Assembly: GCF_006861775.1 (NCBI RefSeq)
Contig: NZ_VDGG01000009.1
Location: forward strand, 1-64,000
Source of the DNA: Psychrobacillus soli
GTDB lineage: Bacteria > Bacillota > Bacilli > Bacillales_A > Planococcaceae
DNA length: 64,000 nucleotides
Direction: 5' to 3'
Shown here: in pieces, positions 18,976 to 30,445 of the stretch
Layout: each line of letters opens with the position of its first letter
How positions within the stretch are numbered: position 1 is the stretch's first letter
Made by a program: the position numbers and the translations under genes
Notes under the pieces: generated by a model
Told to the model about the DNA's origin: nothing
The model's input: the letters and a program-made list of their open reading frames with translations, nothing else
Databases searched by the model: none

Positions 18976-19284
18976 TTATTTAATGATTTCACCAGATTTT
19001 TTCGCAACACGAACTTTTTTGCCATCTTCTACTTTATAACCTACGCGAGTCGGCTCGCCAGTTTTAGGGTCGATTAACATAACATTCGATACGTGAATTG
19101 CAGCCTCTTGGCTTACAATCCCACCTTGCGGATTTACTTGATTTGGCTTCATATGTTTTTTGATGATGTTTACACCTTCAACTAACACACGGTCTTTCTT
19201 AGGAAAAGAAGCTAGGATAACACCTGTTTTCCCTTTGTCTTTACCTGAGATTACCATTACTTTGTCGCCTTTTTTAACATGCAT
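18976..19284 (-). CDS. rplX: 50S ribosomal protein L24
   Basis: 102 residues, starting [19 protein letters not shown], the KOW motif that initiates 50S assembly by binding the 5' end of 23S rRNA. AGGAGG lies before the ATG. Length and order (rplN-rplX-rplE) are standard. Confidence 0.99.
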   Translation of the reverse strand: MHVKKGDKVMVISGKDKGKTGVILASFPKKDRVLVEGVNIIKKHMKPNQVNPQGGIVSQEAAIHVSNVMLIDPKTGEPTRVGYKVEDGKKVRVAKKSGEIIK

Positions 19285-19320
19285 TCTGTCGCACCTCCTT
19301 GATTGGCACTTTCATGTAAA

Positions 19321-19689
19321 TTAAAGAACTTCTGGAGCTAAAGATACGATTTTCATGAAGTTGCTGTCACGTAGTTCACGCGCAACAGGTCCGAAAATAC
19401 GAGTTCCACGCGGTCCTTTATCATCTTTGATAATAACACATGCGTTTTCATCAAATTTGATATAAGTACCGTCTTTACGGCGTACGCCGCTTTTAGTGCG
19501 AACGATTACAGCTTTAACGACGTCACCTTTCTTGACAACGCCACCTGGTGTTGCTTTCTTAACTGTACATACGACGATATCGCCGATGTTAGCAGTCTTA
19601 CGTCCAGTACCACCAAGTACTTTAATAGTTAAAACTTCACGTGCACCTGAGTTGTCTGCAACTTTCATACGAGTTTCTTGTTGGATCAC
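19321..19689 (-). CDS. rplN: 50S ribosomal protein L14
   Basis: 122 residues, [16 protein letters not shown] to [11 protein letters not shown]14 makes an intersubunit bridge and is bound by the silencing factor RsfS. The conserved NSGAREV and [11 protein letters not shown] segments are present. An AGGGAGGT site precedes the ATG. Confidence 0.99.
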   Translation of the reverse strand: MIQQETRMKVADNSGAREVLTIKVLGGTGRKTANIGDIVVCTVKKATPGGVVKKGDVVKAVIVRTKSGVRRKDGTYIKFDENACVIIKDDKGPRGTRIFGPVARELRDSNFMKIVSLAPEVL

Positions 19690-19733
19690 TTAGGTAACCT
19701 CCCTTCGGAATTAATGAGTTCCGAAATTTATTA

Positions 19734-19997
19734 TTAGATAATAACCGCTTTTTCTACAACTTCCAATAGGCGGAAACGTTTTGTAGCAGATAACGGACGA
19801 GTTTCCATGATACGCACGATATCACCGATTTGGGCTACGTTTTGCTCATCATGAGTTTTGAATTTTTTAGAATACTTAACACGTTTACCGTATAACTTAT
19901 GCTTTTTATGAGTTTCAACTAAAACAGTAATTGTTTTGTCCATTTTGTCCGAAACTACACGGCCTGTGTATACTTTGCGTTGATTACGCTCAGTCAT
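19734..19997 (-). CDS. rpsQ: 30S ribosomal protein S17
   Basis: 87 residues, [20 protein letters not shown] to VVEKAVII, an OB-fold early-assembly protein binding the 5' domain of 16S rRNA. The loop [19 protein letters not shown] is typical. Lies 18 bases after rpmC. Confidence 0.99.
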   Translation of the reverse strand: MTERNQRKVYTGRVVSDKMDKTITVLVETHKKHKLYGKRVKYSKKFKTHDEQNVAQIGDIVRIMETRPLSATKRFRLLEVVEKAVII

Positions 19998-20015
19998 GCC
20001 TGAAAACCTCCTTTA

Positions 20016-20640
<625 letters not shown>

Positions 20641-20641
20641 A

Positions 20642-21298
20642 TTATTTGCCTCCTTCCTCAGAGTTCTTCTTCACTGGAAGGACTTCACCACGATAAATCC
20701 ATACTTTAACGCCTAGCTTACCATAAGTAGTGTCAGCTTCAGCATGTGCATAATCAATGTCAGCACGTAATGTATGAAGTGGTACAGTTCCTTCACTATA
20801 GTGTTCAGCACGCGCAATGTCAGCGCCGCCTAGACGTCCAGATACTTGAGTTTTAATACCTTTAGCGCCAGCACGCATTGTGCGTTGAATTACTTGTTTT
20901 TGAGCACGACGGAAAGATACGCGGCCTTCTAATTGACGTGCGATACTTTCAGCTACTAATTTAGCATCAAGGTCTGCTCTTTTAATTTCTACGATGTTAA
21001 TGTGTACACGCTTGCCAGTAAGATCGTTTAAGTGTTTACGAAGTGCTTCGACTTCAGTACCACCTTTACCGATTACCATACCTGGCTTCGCAGTGTGAAT
21101 TGTAATGTTAACACGTTTAGCAGCGCGTTCGATTTCAACAGTAGAAACAGATGCGTCTTTCAAACGAGTTTCAATGTGCTTACGAATTTTTAAGTCTTCG
21201 TGAAGTAGAGTTGCATAGTCTTTACCAGCGTACCATTTTGACTCCCAGTCACGAATAATACCTACTCGTAATCCTATCGGATGTACTTTTTGACCCAC
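20642..21298 (-). CDS. rpsC: 30S ribosomal protein S3
   Basis: 218 residues: an N-terminal KH type II domain with [13 protein letters not shown] (GKGG loop) and a C-terminal domain ending [13 protein letters not shown]3 lines the mRNA entry channel and has helicase-like function with S4 and S5. Two bases separate rplV and rpsC. Confidence 0.99.
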   Translation of the reverse strand: MGQKVHPIGLRVGIIRDWESKWYAGKDYATLLHEDLKIRKHIETRLKDASVSTVEIERAAKRVNITIHTAKPGMVIGKGGTEVEALRKHLNDLTGKRVHINIVEIKRADLDAKLVAESIARQLEGRVSFRRAQKQVIQRTMRAGAKGIKTQVSGRLGGADIARAEHYSEGTVPLHTLRADIDYAHAEADTTYGKLGVKVWIYRGEVLPVKKNSEEGGK

Positions 21299-21301
21299 GA
21301 A

Positions 21302-21646
21302 TTATCCCTCCTTCTTCTCAGATACCACTACAGTGATGTGGCTAGTACGTTTGTTAATCGCACTTGCACGACCTTGTGCACGTGGACGGAAACGTTTTAG
21401 TGTTGGACCTTCGTCAACAAAAATTTCAGAAACAACTAGGTTGTTAATATCTAAATCATAATTGTGCTCAGCGTTCGCAACTGCAGATTTCAATACTTTC
21501 TCAACAACAGGAGATGCTGTTTTAGGAGTAAGTTGTAAAATCGCAACTGCTTCACCGACTTGCTTACCTCTGATTAAATCAACGACTAATCTTACTTTAC
21601 GAGGAGCAATGCGCACCGTTTTAGCAATAGCTTTTGCTTGTGACAT
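21302..21646 (-). CDS. rplV: 50S ribosomal protein L22
   Basis: 114 residues, starting [20 protein letters not shown]. The extended hairpin around [21 protein letters not shown] reaches into the exit tunnel, where changes in other species give macrolide resistance; no insertion or deletion is seen here. AGGAGGT is before the ATG. Confidence 0.99.
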   Translation of the reverse strand: MSQAKAIAKTVRIAPRKVRLVVDLIRGKQVGEAVAILQLTPKTASPVVEKVLKSAVANAEHNYDLDINNLVVSEIFVDEGPTLKRFRPRAQGRASAINKRTSHITVVVSEKKEG

Positions 21647-21666
21647 TTGAATGACCTCCTCTCAAA

Positions 21667-21945
21667 TTAGCGTCTTGTTTTCTTATCATCTGCACCATGA
21701 CTTTTATAAGCGCGTGTTGGTGCAAACTCGCCTAGTTTATGACCTACCATATCTTCAGTCACGTATACTGGAACGTGTTTACGTCCGTCATATACCGCGA
21801 TTGTTAATCCGATAAAAGTAGGGAAAATTGTCGAACGGCGAGACCAAGTCTTAATCACTTGTTTTTTCTCAGAATCCTTTTGTGCATCGACCTTTTTAAG
21901 TAAATGATCGTCTGCGAAAGGTCCTTTTTTCAAGCTACGACCCAT
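21667..21945 (-). CDS. rpsS: 30S ribosomal protein S19
   Basis: 92 residues, [18 protein letters not shown] to [11 protein letters not shown]19 forms the 30S head complex with S13. [20 protein letters not shown]-like core and the [11 protein letters not shown] block are conserved. It lies 60 bases after rplB. Confidence 0.99.
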   Translation of the reverse strand: MGRSLKKGPFADDHLLKKVDAQKDSEKKQVIKTWSRRSTIFPTFIGLTIAVYDGRKHVPVYVTEDMVGHKLGEFAPTRAYKSHGADDKKTRR

Positions 21946-22005
21946 GCTGAATCCTCCCTTTCGTGACTACACCACGGTCCGTTCTTTGAACCGTAGTAAA
22001 TCACA

Positions 22006-22836
22006 TTATTTTTTACGACGACGAATGATAAGTTTGTCGGATTTGTTTTTCTTGCTACGAGTTTTGTATCCAAGAGTTGGTTTACCCCATGGAGACATAG
22101 GTGACTTACGACCGATTGGCGTACGTCCTTCACCACCACCGTGTGGGTGATCGTTCGGGTTCATAACAGATCCACGTACAGTTGGGCGTTTACCTAACCA
22201 ACGAGAACGTCCTGCTTTACCAATGTTTACTAGTTCATGTTGTTCATTTCCTACTTCACCGATAGTTGCACGGCAAACACCAAGGATTAAACGAACTTCA
22301 CCAGACTGTAAACGTACGATTACGTATTTACCTTCTTTACCAAGTAATTGAGCAGATGTACCAGCAGAACGTACTAGCTGACCACCTTTACCAGGTTTCA
22401 TTTCAATGTTATGGATTGTAGAACCCATTGGAATGTTTTCTAATGGAAGAGCGTTCCCTACTTTAATATCAGCTTCTGGACCTGACACAACTGTCATTCC
22501 AACTTCTAAGCCTTTAGGAGCTAGGATATAACGTTTTTCTCCATCCACATAGTTAATCAATGCGATATTCGCAGTGCGGTTTGGATCATATTCAATAGTA
22601 GCTACACGTCCTTCAATACCATCTTTGTTTCGTTTGAAATCAATGATACGGTATTGGCGTTTGTGTCCACCACCATGATGACGAACAGTAATTTTACCTT
22701 GGTTGTTACGGCCGCCTTTACGTTTCACAGGAGCAAGAAGTGATTTCTCTGGTTTGTCCGTTGTGATTTCAGCGTAATCTAACGATGTCATGTTACGACG
22801 TCCGTTTGTCGTTGGTTTATACTTTCTAATCGCCAT
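22006..22836 (-). CDS. rplB: 50S ribosomal protein L2
   Basis: 276 residues, [20 protein letters not shown] to LIIRRRKK. L2 is near the peptidyl transferase centre; the conserved PHGGGEGR loop with its key His is present at about 227-234. [19 protein letters not shown] is the N-terminal RNA-binding block. GAGGGA precedes the ATG. Confidence 0.99.
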   Translation of the reverse strand: MAIRKYKPTTNGRRNMTSLDYAEITTDKPEKSLLAPVKRKGGRNNQGKITVRHHGGGHKRQYRIIDFKRNKDGIEGRVATIEYDPNRTANIALINYVDGEKRYILAPKGLEVGMTVVSGPEADIKVGNALPLENIPMGSTIHNIEMKPGKGGQLVRSAGTSAQLLGKEGKYVIVRLQSGEVRLILGVCRATIGEVGNEQHELVNIGKAGRSRWLGKRPTVRGSVMNPNDHPHGGGEGRTPIGRKSPMSPWGKPTLGYKTRSKKNKSDKLIIRRRKK

Positions 22837-22877
22837 TGTATTCCCTCCTTCTTGAGTATTGATTTGTTTTTATAAGA

Positions 22878-23162
22878 TTAGATCTCGAATAATTCGATTT
22901 CATTGCTCTCTTGAGTTAAAGTAACAATCGCTTTACGGCGTTTGTTTGTATATCCACCAAATTTACCTACACGTTTGTATTTCCCTTTGTAGTTCATAAT
23001 GTTCACTTTTTCAACATTTACTCCAAAGATTTCTTCAACAGCGTATTTAACTTGTGTTTTGTTAGCGCGAGTGTCCACTTCGAAAGTGTACTTTTTATCT
23101 GCCATTATTTCAGAAGAACGCTCGGTAATGACCGGACGTTTAATAATATCACGTGCTTCCAT
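22878..23162 (-). CDS. rplW: 50S ribosomal protein L23
   Basis: 94 residues, [20 protein letters not shown] to [11 protein letters not shown]23 is the docking site for trigger factor and SRP at the tunnel exit. Its ATG shares one base with the rplD stop, indicating coupled translation. Confidence 0.99.
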   Translation of the reverse strand: MEARDIIKRPVITERSSEIMADKKYTFEVDTRANKTQVKYAVEEIFGVNVEKVNIMNYKGKYKRVGKFGGYTNKRRKAIVTLTQESNEIELFEI

Positions 23163-23785
23163 TATCCAAGCACCTCCTCAACTTTTTCTACTGCAGATTT
23201 AGTTAACACTAATTTCTCGTGTCCTACTAAATCTAATACGTTAATGCCTGTTGCAGACACAACTGTGATTCCAGGGATGTTACGTGCAGCTAATGCTACG
23301 TTTTCATCTAAATCAGCAGTTACGAATAACGCTTTTTTATCGATAGAAAGGTTAGCTAACACTTTCACGAATTCTTTTGTTTTTGGTGCATCAAAAGCTA
23401 AACCTTCTAGTACTACGATGCTTTCTTCACGCACTTTAGATGAAAGAGCTGAAAGAAGAGCTAAACGACGTACTTTTTTAGGTAATTTATAGCTATAGCT
23501 ACGTGGAGTTGGACCGAATACAACACCACCGCCACGCCATTGTGGAGAGCGGATCGACCCTTGACGAGCACGACCTGTTCCTTTTTGACGCCATGGTTTA
23601 CGTCCACCACCAGCTACTTCAGAACGGTTTTTCACTTTGTGATTACCTTGACGAAGTGATGCGCGTTGAGCAATGATAGCTTCAAATAAAACAGCTTCGT
23701 TTGGTTCGATACCGAAAACTTTATCGTTTAACTCGATTTCACCAACAGAAGACCCTGCTTGATTCAATAAAGATACTTTTGCCAT
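23162..23785 (-). CDS. rplD: 50S ribosomal protein L4
   Basis: 207 residues. The extended tunnel loop is visible as [19 protein letters not shown]4 is an assembly protein and in Escherichia coli also the repressor of the S10 operon. In Bacillales that control is not established, so no autoregulation is claimed. It follows rplC by 26 bases. Confidence 0.99.
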   Translation of the reverse strand: MAKVSLLNQAGSSVGEIELNDKVFGIEPNEAVLFEAIIAQRASLRQGNHKVKNRSEVAGGGRKPWRQKGTGRARQGSIRSPQWRGGGVVFGPTPRSYSYKLPKKVRRLALLSALSSKVREESIVVLEGLAFDAPKTKEFVKVLANLSIDKKALFVTADLDENVALAARNIPGITVVSATGINVLDLVGHEKLVLTKSAVEKVEEVLG

Positions 23786-23811
23786 TCCTGTTTCCTCCTT
23801 TCTTTAAGAGA

Positions 23812-24441
23812 TTATTTCGATTTAATAGCAGCTTTTACAACTACTAATGATTTACGAGAACCAGGAACATTACCTTTTACAAGTAGTAGGTTACGTTCAG
23901 CATCCACTCTTACGATATGTAAGTTTTGGATCGTCACTACATGCCCACCCATTTGACCAGGTAATTTCTTTTGTTTAAATACACGGTTCGGAGCAACTGG
24001 CCCCATTGAACCTGGACGACGGTGGTAACGAGATCCGTGGGCCATTGGTCCACGAGATTGTCCGTGGCGTTTAATAACACCTTGGAAACCTTTACCTTTA
24101 GTAACACCTGTTACATCAATTACATCGCCTTCTGCAAAACTTTCTACGTTGACTTCTTGACCAACTTCGTAATTAGCTGTATCCAAGCCGCGGAATTCGC
24201 GGATGAAGCGCTTAGGAGCAGTGCTCGCTTTCGCTACGTGGCCTTTAGCTGGTTTGTTAGAAAGCTTTTCTCTCTTATCTTCAAAACCTAACTGAATAGC
24301 TTCGTAACCGTCTGTTTCAACTGTTTTCTTTTGAAGTACTACGTTTGGAGTAGCTTCAATTACAGTTACAGGGATTAAGTCACCGTTCTCAGCAAATACT
24401 TGCGTCATACCGATTTTTCTACCTAAGATTCCTTTGGTCAT
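23812..24441 (-). CDS. rplC: 50S ribosomal protein L3
   Basis: 209 residues, [20 protein letters not shown] to VVKAAIKSK. The loop around [21 protein letters not shown] reaches the peptidyl transferase centre, where mutations can lower pleuromutilin or linezolid binding; no unusual insertion is seen. It lies 43 bases after rpsJ. Confidence 0.99.
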   Translation of the reverse strand: MTKGILGRKIGMTQVFAENGDLIPVTVIEATPNVVLQKKTVETDGYEAIQLGFEDKREKLSNKPAKGHVAKASTAPKRFIREFRGLDTANYEVGQEVNVESFAEGDVIDVTGVTKGKGFQGVIKRHGQSRGPMAHGSRYHRRPGSMGPVAPNRVFKQKKLPGQMGGHVVTIQNLHIVRVDAERNLLLVKGNVPGSRKSLVVVKAAIKSK

Positions 24442-24484
24442 CCGTCACACCTCCTATATAATTTGTTGTTTTATTTTTTTACCA

Positions 24485-24940
<456 letters not shown>

Positions 24941-24949
<9 letters not shown>

Positions 24950-24965
24950 GTGTTTTAGCGAAATT
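24941..24965 (-). terminator. Terminator-like hairpin overlapping the S10 promoter -35
   Basis: ATTTCGC (24958-24964 on the minus strand) pairs with GCGAAAT (24941-24947), loop about 10, followed on the minus strand by TTTTTTT. The right arm contains the -35 hexamer of the rpsJ promoter. Confidence 0.65.
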
Positions 24966-25109
24966 CTTTTAAATTGTTTTAACAGCATTACTTTTTTATT
25001 ATATATATATGTTTTTTCTAAGCCGATGTCTAGTATATAAAATTCTAGTGAGAATGGCAACTGATAAGGTTAATGAAATTCTTGGAATATATCCTTCCAT
25101 CTACGATAT

Positions 25110-25140
25110 AAAAAAGGACATCTCTTCTATAGAGACATCC
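25110..25140 (-). terminator. Terminator after the YuiF-like gene
   Basis: A ten-base stem (25116-25125 with 25131-25140) that is fully paired only on the minus-strand RNA because it uses two G-U pairs, followed by TTTTTT. Confidence 0.88.
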
Positions 25141-25152
25141 TTCCACTAAACA

Positions 25153-26487
25153 TTATAGAATAAATACAATCGCTATCCACCCAAAGAGGACGAGAGGAAT
25201 GTTGTAACAAAGAAAAGTCGGGACACAAGTATCCCAAATATGATTATGCTGTCCATCTACATTTAATCCCGCGGTGGGTCCAAGTGTCGAGTCGGAAGCT
25301 GGTGAACCGGCATCACCTAAAGCACCTGCAGTACCTATTAAAGCAATTGTTGCTAAAGGACTTAGCCCAAGTTCCATTGCAAGCGGTACAAAGATAGCGG
25401 CGATAATAGGGATAGTTGCAAAAGAAGATCCTATTCCCATTGTCACAACTAAGCCAATAACTAGCATGATTAATACTGCTATACTCACATTACCTGCTAA
25501 CAGCTTTGAAGAAGCTTCAACCAAGCTCTCGATATGTCCTGTTGCATTGATAACTGACGCAAAGCCATTTGCTGTAATCATCACGAACCCAACAAAAGCC
25601 ATCATGCGCATACCTTCCGTTAATAGGACATCTGCTTCTTTCCTTTTTAGTGCCCCACTAATATAAAGAACCACGATACCAGCAAGTGCACCCGCAATCA
25701 TCGAGTCAGTATTCACTTGAACAAATAGTGCCGCCAATAAAGAAATAATGGTGAAGAGGATACTGCTCCCTTTTACTTCTACTTCTAATTCACTTACCTC
25801 TACTTCCTCTTGTTTATAGTTTCTTGGCTTACGGAATAAAACAAAGGCAGACATCAATCCAAACACCATTCCCAGTGCAGGAAAAGCCATCGCTTTAGGA
25901 ATATCACTTAATGATACCTCTAGACCAGATAGCCCTACCTGTGTAGCAACGATATCTTGATAAATCGCACCAAAGCCATATGGGAGGAACATATACGGGG
26001 TTATTAAACCGAATGCTAATATACAGGCAATCAATCTTCGGTCCACCCGTAACATGTTCAATACTTTTAAGATTGGTGGTACTAACAAAGGAATAAATGC
26101 GATATGGATTGGGATTAAGTTCTGTGAAAACACAGCCATTAATAATAGTAATAAGAAGACTAGCGCTTTTACAAAACCCGTTCTATTTGAATCTCCCTTG
26201 CTTTTTACTAGCTTTAAAATTGCTATTACTAATAGGTCTGGTATCCCCGTTTTGGAGATAGCAACAGCAAATCCTCCTAGCAATCCATAACTTAAAGCTA
26301 TAGTTGCTCCAGCACCTAACCCACCTGTAAAAGCATCAATCGTTTCTGCCACGGATAAACCCGCTGTAAGCCCTCCTACCAGGGCACCTATTATTAACGA
26401 GAATACAACATTAATACGTAGTAAACTCAAAATTAACATGACACATACTGCAACTAATACTGCATTCATAAAAACACTCACTTTCAC
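25153..26487 (-). CDS. YuiF-family transporter (Na+/H+ antiporter NhaC-like superfamily)
   Basis: 444 residues, about 11-12 membrane helices. Two conserved blocks are clear: SQNLIPIHIAFIPLLVPP near residue 130, and GTAGALGDAGSPASDSTLGP near residue 390 with the following HNHIWDTCVPTF. These match B. subtilis YuiF, annotated as a putative Na+/H+ antiporter or amino-acid carrier. The transported substrate is not certain. It has its own promoter and terminator, so it is a single-gene unit between the ABC genes and the S10 operon, a place occupied by ybaC in B. subtilis. Confidence 0.85.
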   Translation of the reverse strand: MKVSVFMNAVLVAVCVMLILSLLRINVVFSLIIGALVGGLTAGLSVAETIDAFTGGLGAGATIALSYGLLGGFAVAISKTGIPDLLVIAILKLVKSKGDSNRTGFVKALVFLLLLLMAVFSQNLIPIHIAFIPLLVPPILKVLNMLRVDRRLIACILAFGLITPYMFLPYGFGAIYQDIVATQVGLSGLEVSLSDIPKAMAFPALGMVFGLMSAFVLFRKPRNYKQEEVEVSELEVEVKGSSILFTIISLLAALFVQVNTDSMIAGALAGIVVLYISGALKRKEADVLLTEGMRMMAFVGFVMITANGFASVINATGHIESLVEASSKLLAGNVSIAVLIMLVIGLVVTMGIGSSFATIPIIAAIFVPLAMELGLSPLATIALIGTAGALGDAGSPASDSTLGPTAGLNVDGQHNHIWDTCVPTFLCYNIPLVLFGWIAIVFIL

Positions 26488-26510
26488 ACACTAGATTACT
26501 AATAAATGAA

Positions 26511-26539
26511 AGTTTAAATGTTCTTGGACAAAATGTCAA
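26511..26539 (-). promoter_or_regulatory. Promoter of the YuiF-like gene
   Basis: TTGACA (26534-26539), a 17-base spacer and TAAACT (26511-26516) on the minus strand. It begins right after the terminator of the upstream ABC permease gene. Confidence 0.8.
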
Positions 26540-26542
26540 TAT

Positions 26543-26576
26543 AAAAAAGCCACTTCGCTTTAAAAACAAAGTGGCT
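26543..26576 (-). terminator. Terminator after the BceB-like permease gene
   Basis: AGCCACTTTG pairs with CGAAGTGGCT (one G-U) on the minus strand and is followed by TTTTTT. It closes the regulator-ABC transporter unit. Confidence 0.9.
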
Positions 26577-26598
26577 TTCCTTCAAATAATCTTCTTAT

Positions 26599-28587
26599 TT
26601 ACAATGATTCATTTACCACTTTTCGGTAGTATCCAATAGAGAAAAATGCAAAGATCGAATATAAAACCACATAAATTCCCATCGTAATTATTAAGGGTGC
26701 TACTAGTTCCGTACCAAATAGCATCCACCCTGATTTTACAGCAAAGTAACTATGTGCTAAGCCAATGACTAATGGAACGCCGAAGTTATACAATTGCTTT
26801 ATATAAATTCCTTTCATCAGTTCATTCGTAGTAAAACCAATTTTACGAAGCACCGTATAGGAAGCTTTCTCTTCTTCCGCTTCCGTCATTTGTTTAAAGT
26901 AGAGAATACTTCCTGTAGTCATCAAAAATGCTAAGCCTAAGAAGCCAGTTACGAAGATCACTAGTCCAAACATATCTAGCATCGACAATCTATATGCTTC
27001 TTGCGAATCCATATTCACACTATCAATTACGCCGTCATCTTTAGTCACTTCAAAATGACCATTATTGGTTGTTTCCTCGTATATCGCTTGCACTTCTTTT
27101 AACTGTGCTCTTTCTGCCAAATCAATACCAACTTGTTTTTCCCATCTAGTTTGCTCGCTGATCATAGGATCTTCCGCAAGTTTTTCAAATTGATCATCCG
27201 TTACAACTATTGACATGCCGGCACCTGTTACATAATAGACGAGTAATGAATCCGGTTTGATTTCTTTAATTGTAATAGCTTCTTCTCCGTCTGATGTCGT
27301 TAGCTGTACTGGTTTATTTTCTTCCAGTTTCACTATTTCTGACATCATATTACTATATCCCGTGATATACCCTTCCCCTGCTTTTAATGAGAGCTCCGGC
27401 ATTACCTTTTGCATATCACTTAGCTTTGAGATAATCATCGGCCCTTTAGAAACCATACTTAATCCCGCCGGCATGTCACTAGTATATATATCCGCCGTAT
27501 CGACTTCCACATTCAATAATTCGATATCCGTTTGTGTAAACTCAATTTTTTCCTCATTCAATCGCTCTATAAATGCCTCGCCTTGGTCATTCATAAGAAT
27601 ATAATCAAAAGGTATATTTTGTTTTGCCGATGAACCTGCCGAGTAATAGGAGATATACGACAAACAAAGAATACCTAAAGCTGTAGCAGATATAACTGTA
27701 ATTACAGTTAGTGACATTGCATTCGATTTCATTCGATGCATGATTGGCGATAAAGATAATACATCCTGTATAGACAAATGGCCCCTTTTCTGTTTTCGAA
27801 TAAAATTCAATATGAATGCTACTGAAAATCGAAAAACAAAAAATGTTCCTCCAATTGTTGAACCTAAAATAGCGAGCATTTTATAAAAAAGCATATTGGG
27901 ATTATCACTATCTAGTTCGAACAATGTAGTAGACAAGTAATACCCATAACCAATTAATAAAAGACCTATTAAGCCAAGTAACATTTGAAGTCCACTAAAT
28001 CGCTTCACTTTTACATCCGCTGTCGCATTTGCTGTAAACAACGCAAGTAACGACACCCGTCGAATACCAATTGCAGTCTGTATCAATACTACAATCAATA
28101 ACACTAGAAACACGAAAATCGTCATTTGCAATGCTTCAACCGAAAATATTAACTGAACCAACACATCTTTTTCTAAAATCCGCAGTAAAACCATCCCAAA
28201 AATTCTAGAAGTTAAAAAACCAATTCCGACACCTATCGTGAGTGCACCAACCCATAAAATCGTATTCTCAAGCACTAGTAACCTTGTCACAAGCCCTTTC
28301 GACATCCCTATTAACTGATAGAGTCCAATTTCTTTACTTCTTCGTTTCATAAACAAAAGATTGGCATACAGAACAAAAAACACTACTACAAATAATAATA
28401 TATACGAAGCAGCCTTTAAACCAGCAGCAATCTTTACCCCTTGCGATACATCTACTACACTAGGATTGTATTGCAAAGTAACAAAAGAAAAGTAAAGCGT
28501 TACACTGAAAATAAGTGCAAAGAAATATAAATAATAATGCTTAATATTTTTCTTCATGCTTCGGAAAACTAACTGACTAAGCGTCAT
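26599..28587 (-). CDS. BceB/VraG-type ABC transporter permease (FtsX family)
   Basis: About 662 residues from [20 protein letters not shown]. It has about ten membrane helices (one near the N-terminus, clusters at about 50-75, 100-190, 200-260, 280-310, and three at the C-terminus). A large extracellular domain (about 315-520) sits between helices 7 and 8, the hallmark of peptide-antibiotic sensing and detoxifying permeases. Family members remove lantibiotics or bacitracin from lipid II-cycle targets and signal to the paired kinase. The ATG 28587 overlaps the ATPase gene by 11 bases. The drug specificity cannot be read from sequence. Confidence 0.88.
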   Translation of the reverse strand: MTLSQLVFRSMKKNIKHYYLYFFALIFSVTLYFSFVTLQYNPSVVDVSQGVKIAAGLKAASYILLFVVVFFVLYANLLFMKRRSKEIGLYQLIGMSKGLVTRLLVLENTILWVGALTIGVGIGFLTSRIFGMVLLRILEKDVLVQLIFSVEALQMTIFVFLVLLIVVLIQTAIGIRRVSLLALFTANATADVKVKRFSGLQMLLGLIGLLLIGYGYYLSTTLFELDSDNPNMLFYKMLAILGSTIGGTFFVFRFSVAFILNFIRKQKRGHLSIQDVLSLSPIMHRMKSNAMSLTVITVISATALGILCLSYISYYSAGSSAKQNIPFDYILMNDQGEAFIERLNEEKIEFTQTDIELLNVEVDTADIYTSDMPAGLSMVSKGPMIISKLSDMQKVMPELSLKAGEGYITGYSNMMSEIVKLEENKPVQLTTSDGEEAITIKEIKPDSLLVYYVTGAGMSIVVTDDQFEKLAEDPMISEQTRWEKQVGIDLAERAQLKEVQAIYEETTNNGHFEVTKDDGVIDSVNMDSQEAYRLSMLDMFGLVIFVTGFLGLAFLMTTGSILYFKQMTEAEEEKASYTVLRKIGFTTNELMKGIYIKQLYNFGVPLVIGLAHSYFAVKSGWMLFGTELVAPLIITMGIYVVLYSIFAFFSIGYYRKVVNESL

Positions 28588-29338
28588 AGCCATCACCACT
28601 AAGCACACTTTGCGTACTCATAATCTCTTGATAAAAGCGCATCCGATCTTTCTCGCCTTTATATAGTTCCGTATATAATTGCCCATCCTTTAGAAATAAC
28701 ACGCGCGAACAGAAACTTGCAGCAACCGCATCATGCGTAACCATCATAATCGTTACTTTTTTATCGAGATTTATCTTCTCTAGGTTACTGAGCAGTGCAG
28801 TAGCTGCTTTAGAATCTAGCGCTCCTGTCGGCTCATCGGCAAACACTACCGTAGGATTACTGATCAATGCACGGGCAGCCGATGTTCTTTGTTTTTGTCC
28901 TCCAGATATTTCGTTTGGATATTTATTTGCAAGATCATCAATTCCTAACGTCTTCGTAAGATCTTTAAAACGTGCTTCCGCTTCTTTTTTGGAAATATTA
29001 CTAATGGAAAGTGGCAATAGTATATTTTCTTTCACCGTTAATGTATCTATCAGATTGTAGTCTTGGAATATGAAACCTAATTGCTCCCGACGGAAATTAG
29101 ATAGCTCGCGTTCTTTCATCGTCCGTAAATTATGACCACTAATCTCGATGACACCCTCCGTCGCTTTATCAATAGAAGCTAGTACATTTAGCAACGTCGT
29201 CTTCCCGGAACCCGACGGCCCCATGATACCTACAAATTCTCCTTCTTGCACTTCCATATCTATACCTTTCAATACTTCTTGTGCCGTTGACTTTTTCCCA
29301 TACACTTTTCTTATTTTACGTCCGCTCAAAATAGTCAT
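28577..29338 (-). CDS. BceA-type ABC transporter ATPase
   Basis: 253 residues: Walker [10 protein letters not shown] (40-48), Q-loop FIFQDYNL, signature ISGGQKQR, Walker [13 protein letters not shown] and H-loop MVTHD. The GALD after Walker B and the short C-terminus match the BceA/MacB branch, which couples to FtsX-type permeases rather than to importers. A strong AGGAGG is present. It is transcribed with the permease and probably induced by the adjacent two-component system. Confidence 0.92.
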   Translation of the reverse strand: MTILSGRKIRKVYGKKSTAQEVLKGIDMEVQEGEFVGIMGPSGSGKTTLLNVLASIDKATEGVIEISGHNLRTMKERELSNFRREQLGFIFQDYNLIDTLTVKENILLPLSISNISKKEAEARFKDLTKTLGIDDLANKYPNEISGGQKQRTSAARALISNPTVVFADEPTGALDSKAATALLSNLEKINLDKKVTIMMVTHDAVAASFCSRVLFLKDGQLYTELYKGEKDRMRFYQEIMSTQSVLSGDGYDA

Positions 29339-29421
29339 GTATTGACCTCCTACATAGTATTAACCCTAGTGTAAGGCTTTTTATTCTGTTAATCGTTCGA
29401 TTTACATGACAAACGAATAAA

Positions 29422-29445
29422 GTAGATGACATTTTTGTCACCTAC
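29422..29445. promoter_or_regulatory. Inverted repeat, candidate operator for the adjacent response regulator
   Basis: Arms GTAGATGACA (29422-29431) and TGTCACCTAC (29436-29445) with a TTTT centre, one mismatch. The core GTGACAAAAATGTCA resembles operators I recall for BceR-like regulators. It overlaps the end of the kinase gene and lies about 90 bases before the ATPase gene. A TTGTCA further downstream could be a -35, but no good -10 was found. Confidence 0.5.
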
Positions 29446-30439
29446 TCGTTATTTTGCTCATTTCATTTTTTAAAGGAAATTGTAACAAAAATGAAGAACC
29501 TTCTTCCAATTTAGATTCCACTATTATTCGTATTCCCAATTTATCAGCGGCTTTTTTCGTTAAATACAGCCCCATTCCAGTTGAAGCAGCGGTATTTCTT
29601 CCCGTTGTACCCGTAAATGACTTTTCAAATATACGTGGTAGGTCTGCCTTCGTTATTCCACTTCCAAAGTCTTTTACCGTCAAAATTGTATGTCCTGCTT
29701 CGTCTTTTCTAGAAAAAATATGAATTTCTTTCTCTGGATTGCTGTACTTCACAGCATTTGATAACAACTGGCGAAGGATAAATGCTAACCATTTTTGATC
29801 GGTTAGCACTTCTTCTTGCAGAAGGTTAATTTCAAAGCCAATCCCTTTTTGCATGCACCATGCTTGCAGTTCTTTAATTTCTTTATGTATTAATTTTTGA
29901 AGTGGAACAGACTCTACTACATAATCCTTTTCCAAAGAAGGCAATCTTGTATGGTGAAGTTGCTGATCTAATAATAAATGAATTCTTAACCACTCGACCT
30001 CCAGTTTTTCCCGTAATGAAGGTTCCTGTACAGCATCGATTATGAGTCTCATGCCAGTCAATGGAGTTTTCACTTCATGAATCCATGCTAAAATCCGATC
30101 ATTCTCTTCTAAATGCTCCACCTTCAATTGATTTAATTCCTCGTTATTTACTAATATTAATTCTTCCATAATACTTGTAATTCTCTTTTCAAAACTAGAC
30201 TCACCCTCTGGAAGAGAATCAAACGTTGCACTTTCTCCTAATTCTTTATAATAAGTTGTCTCTTTCCTATACCTCCACCAAATAAATAGTAAGAAAGTAA
30301 TTATATACACCAGGTTGATATAAAGAATAGCAACATCTTGGAAAGCGATATCTAAAGTCAATATGATGTTCAACCAGATTTGCAAGCCTAGAAAAAAGAG
30401 AATCCAAGCTTTTCTTTCTTTTATATACGCTTTGAACAA
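29438..30439 (-). CDS. BceS-type intramembrane-sensing histidine kinase
   Basis: 333 residues. Two membrane helices at about 11-31 and 36-55 with almost no extracellular loop between them, as in BceS kinases that sense through their ABC transporter. The phosphoacceptor is His121 in WIHEVKTPL. The ATPase domain has the N-box LLSNAVKYSNP, G1 DFGSGI and G2 GMGLYL. It starts 6 bases after the response-regulator stop. Confidence 0.92.
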   Translation of the reverse strand: MFKAYIKERKAWILFFLGLQIWLNIILTLDIAFQDVAILYINLVYIITFLLFIWWRYRKETTYYKELGESATFDSLPEGESSFEKRITSIMEELILVNNEELNQLKVEHLEENDRILAWIHEVKTPLTGMRLIIDAVQEPSLREKLEVEWLRIHLLLDQQLHHTRLPSLEKDYVVESVPLQKLIHKEIKELQAWCMQKGIGFEINLLQEEVLTDQKWLAFILRQLLSNAVKYSNPEKEIHIFSRKDEAGHTILTVKDFGSGITKADLPRIFEKSFTGTTGRNTAASTGMGLYLTKKAADKLGIRIIVESKLEEGSSFLLQFPLKNEMSKITSR

Positions 30440-30445
30440 ATGATT

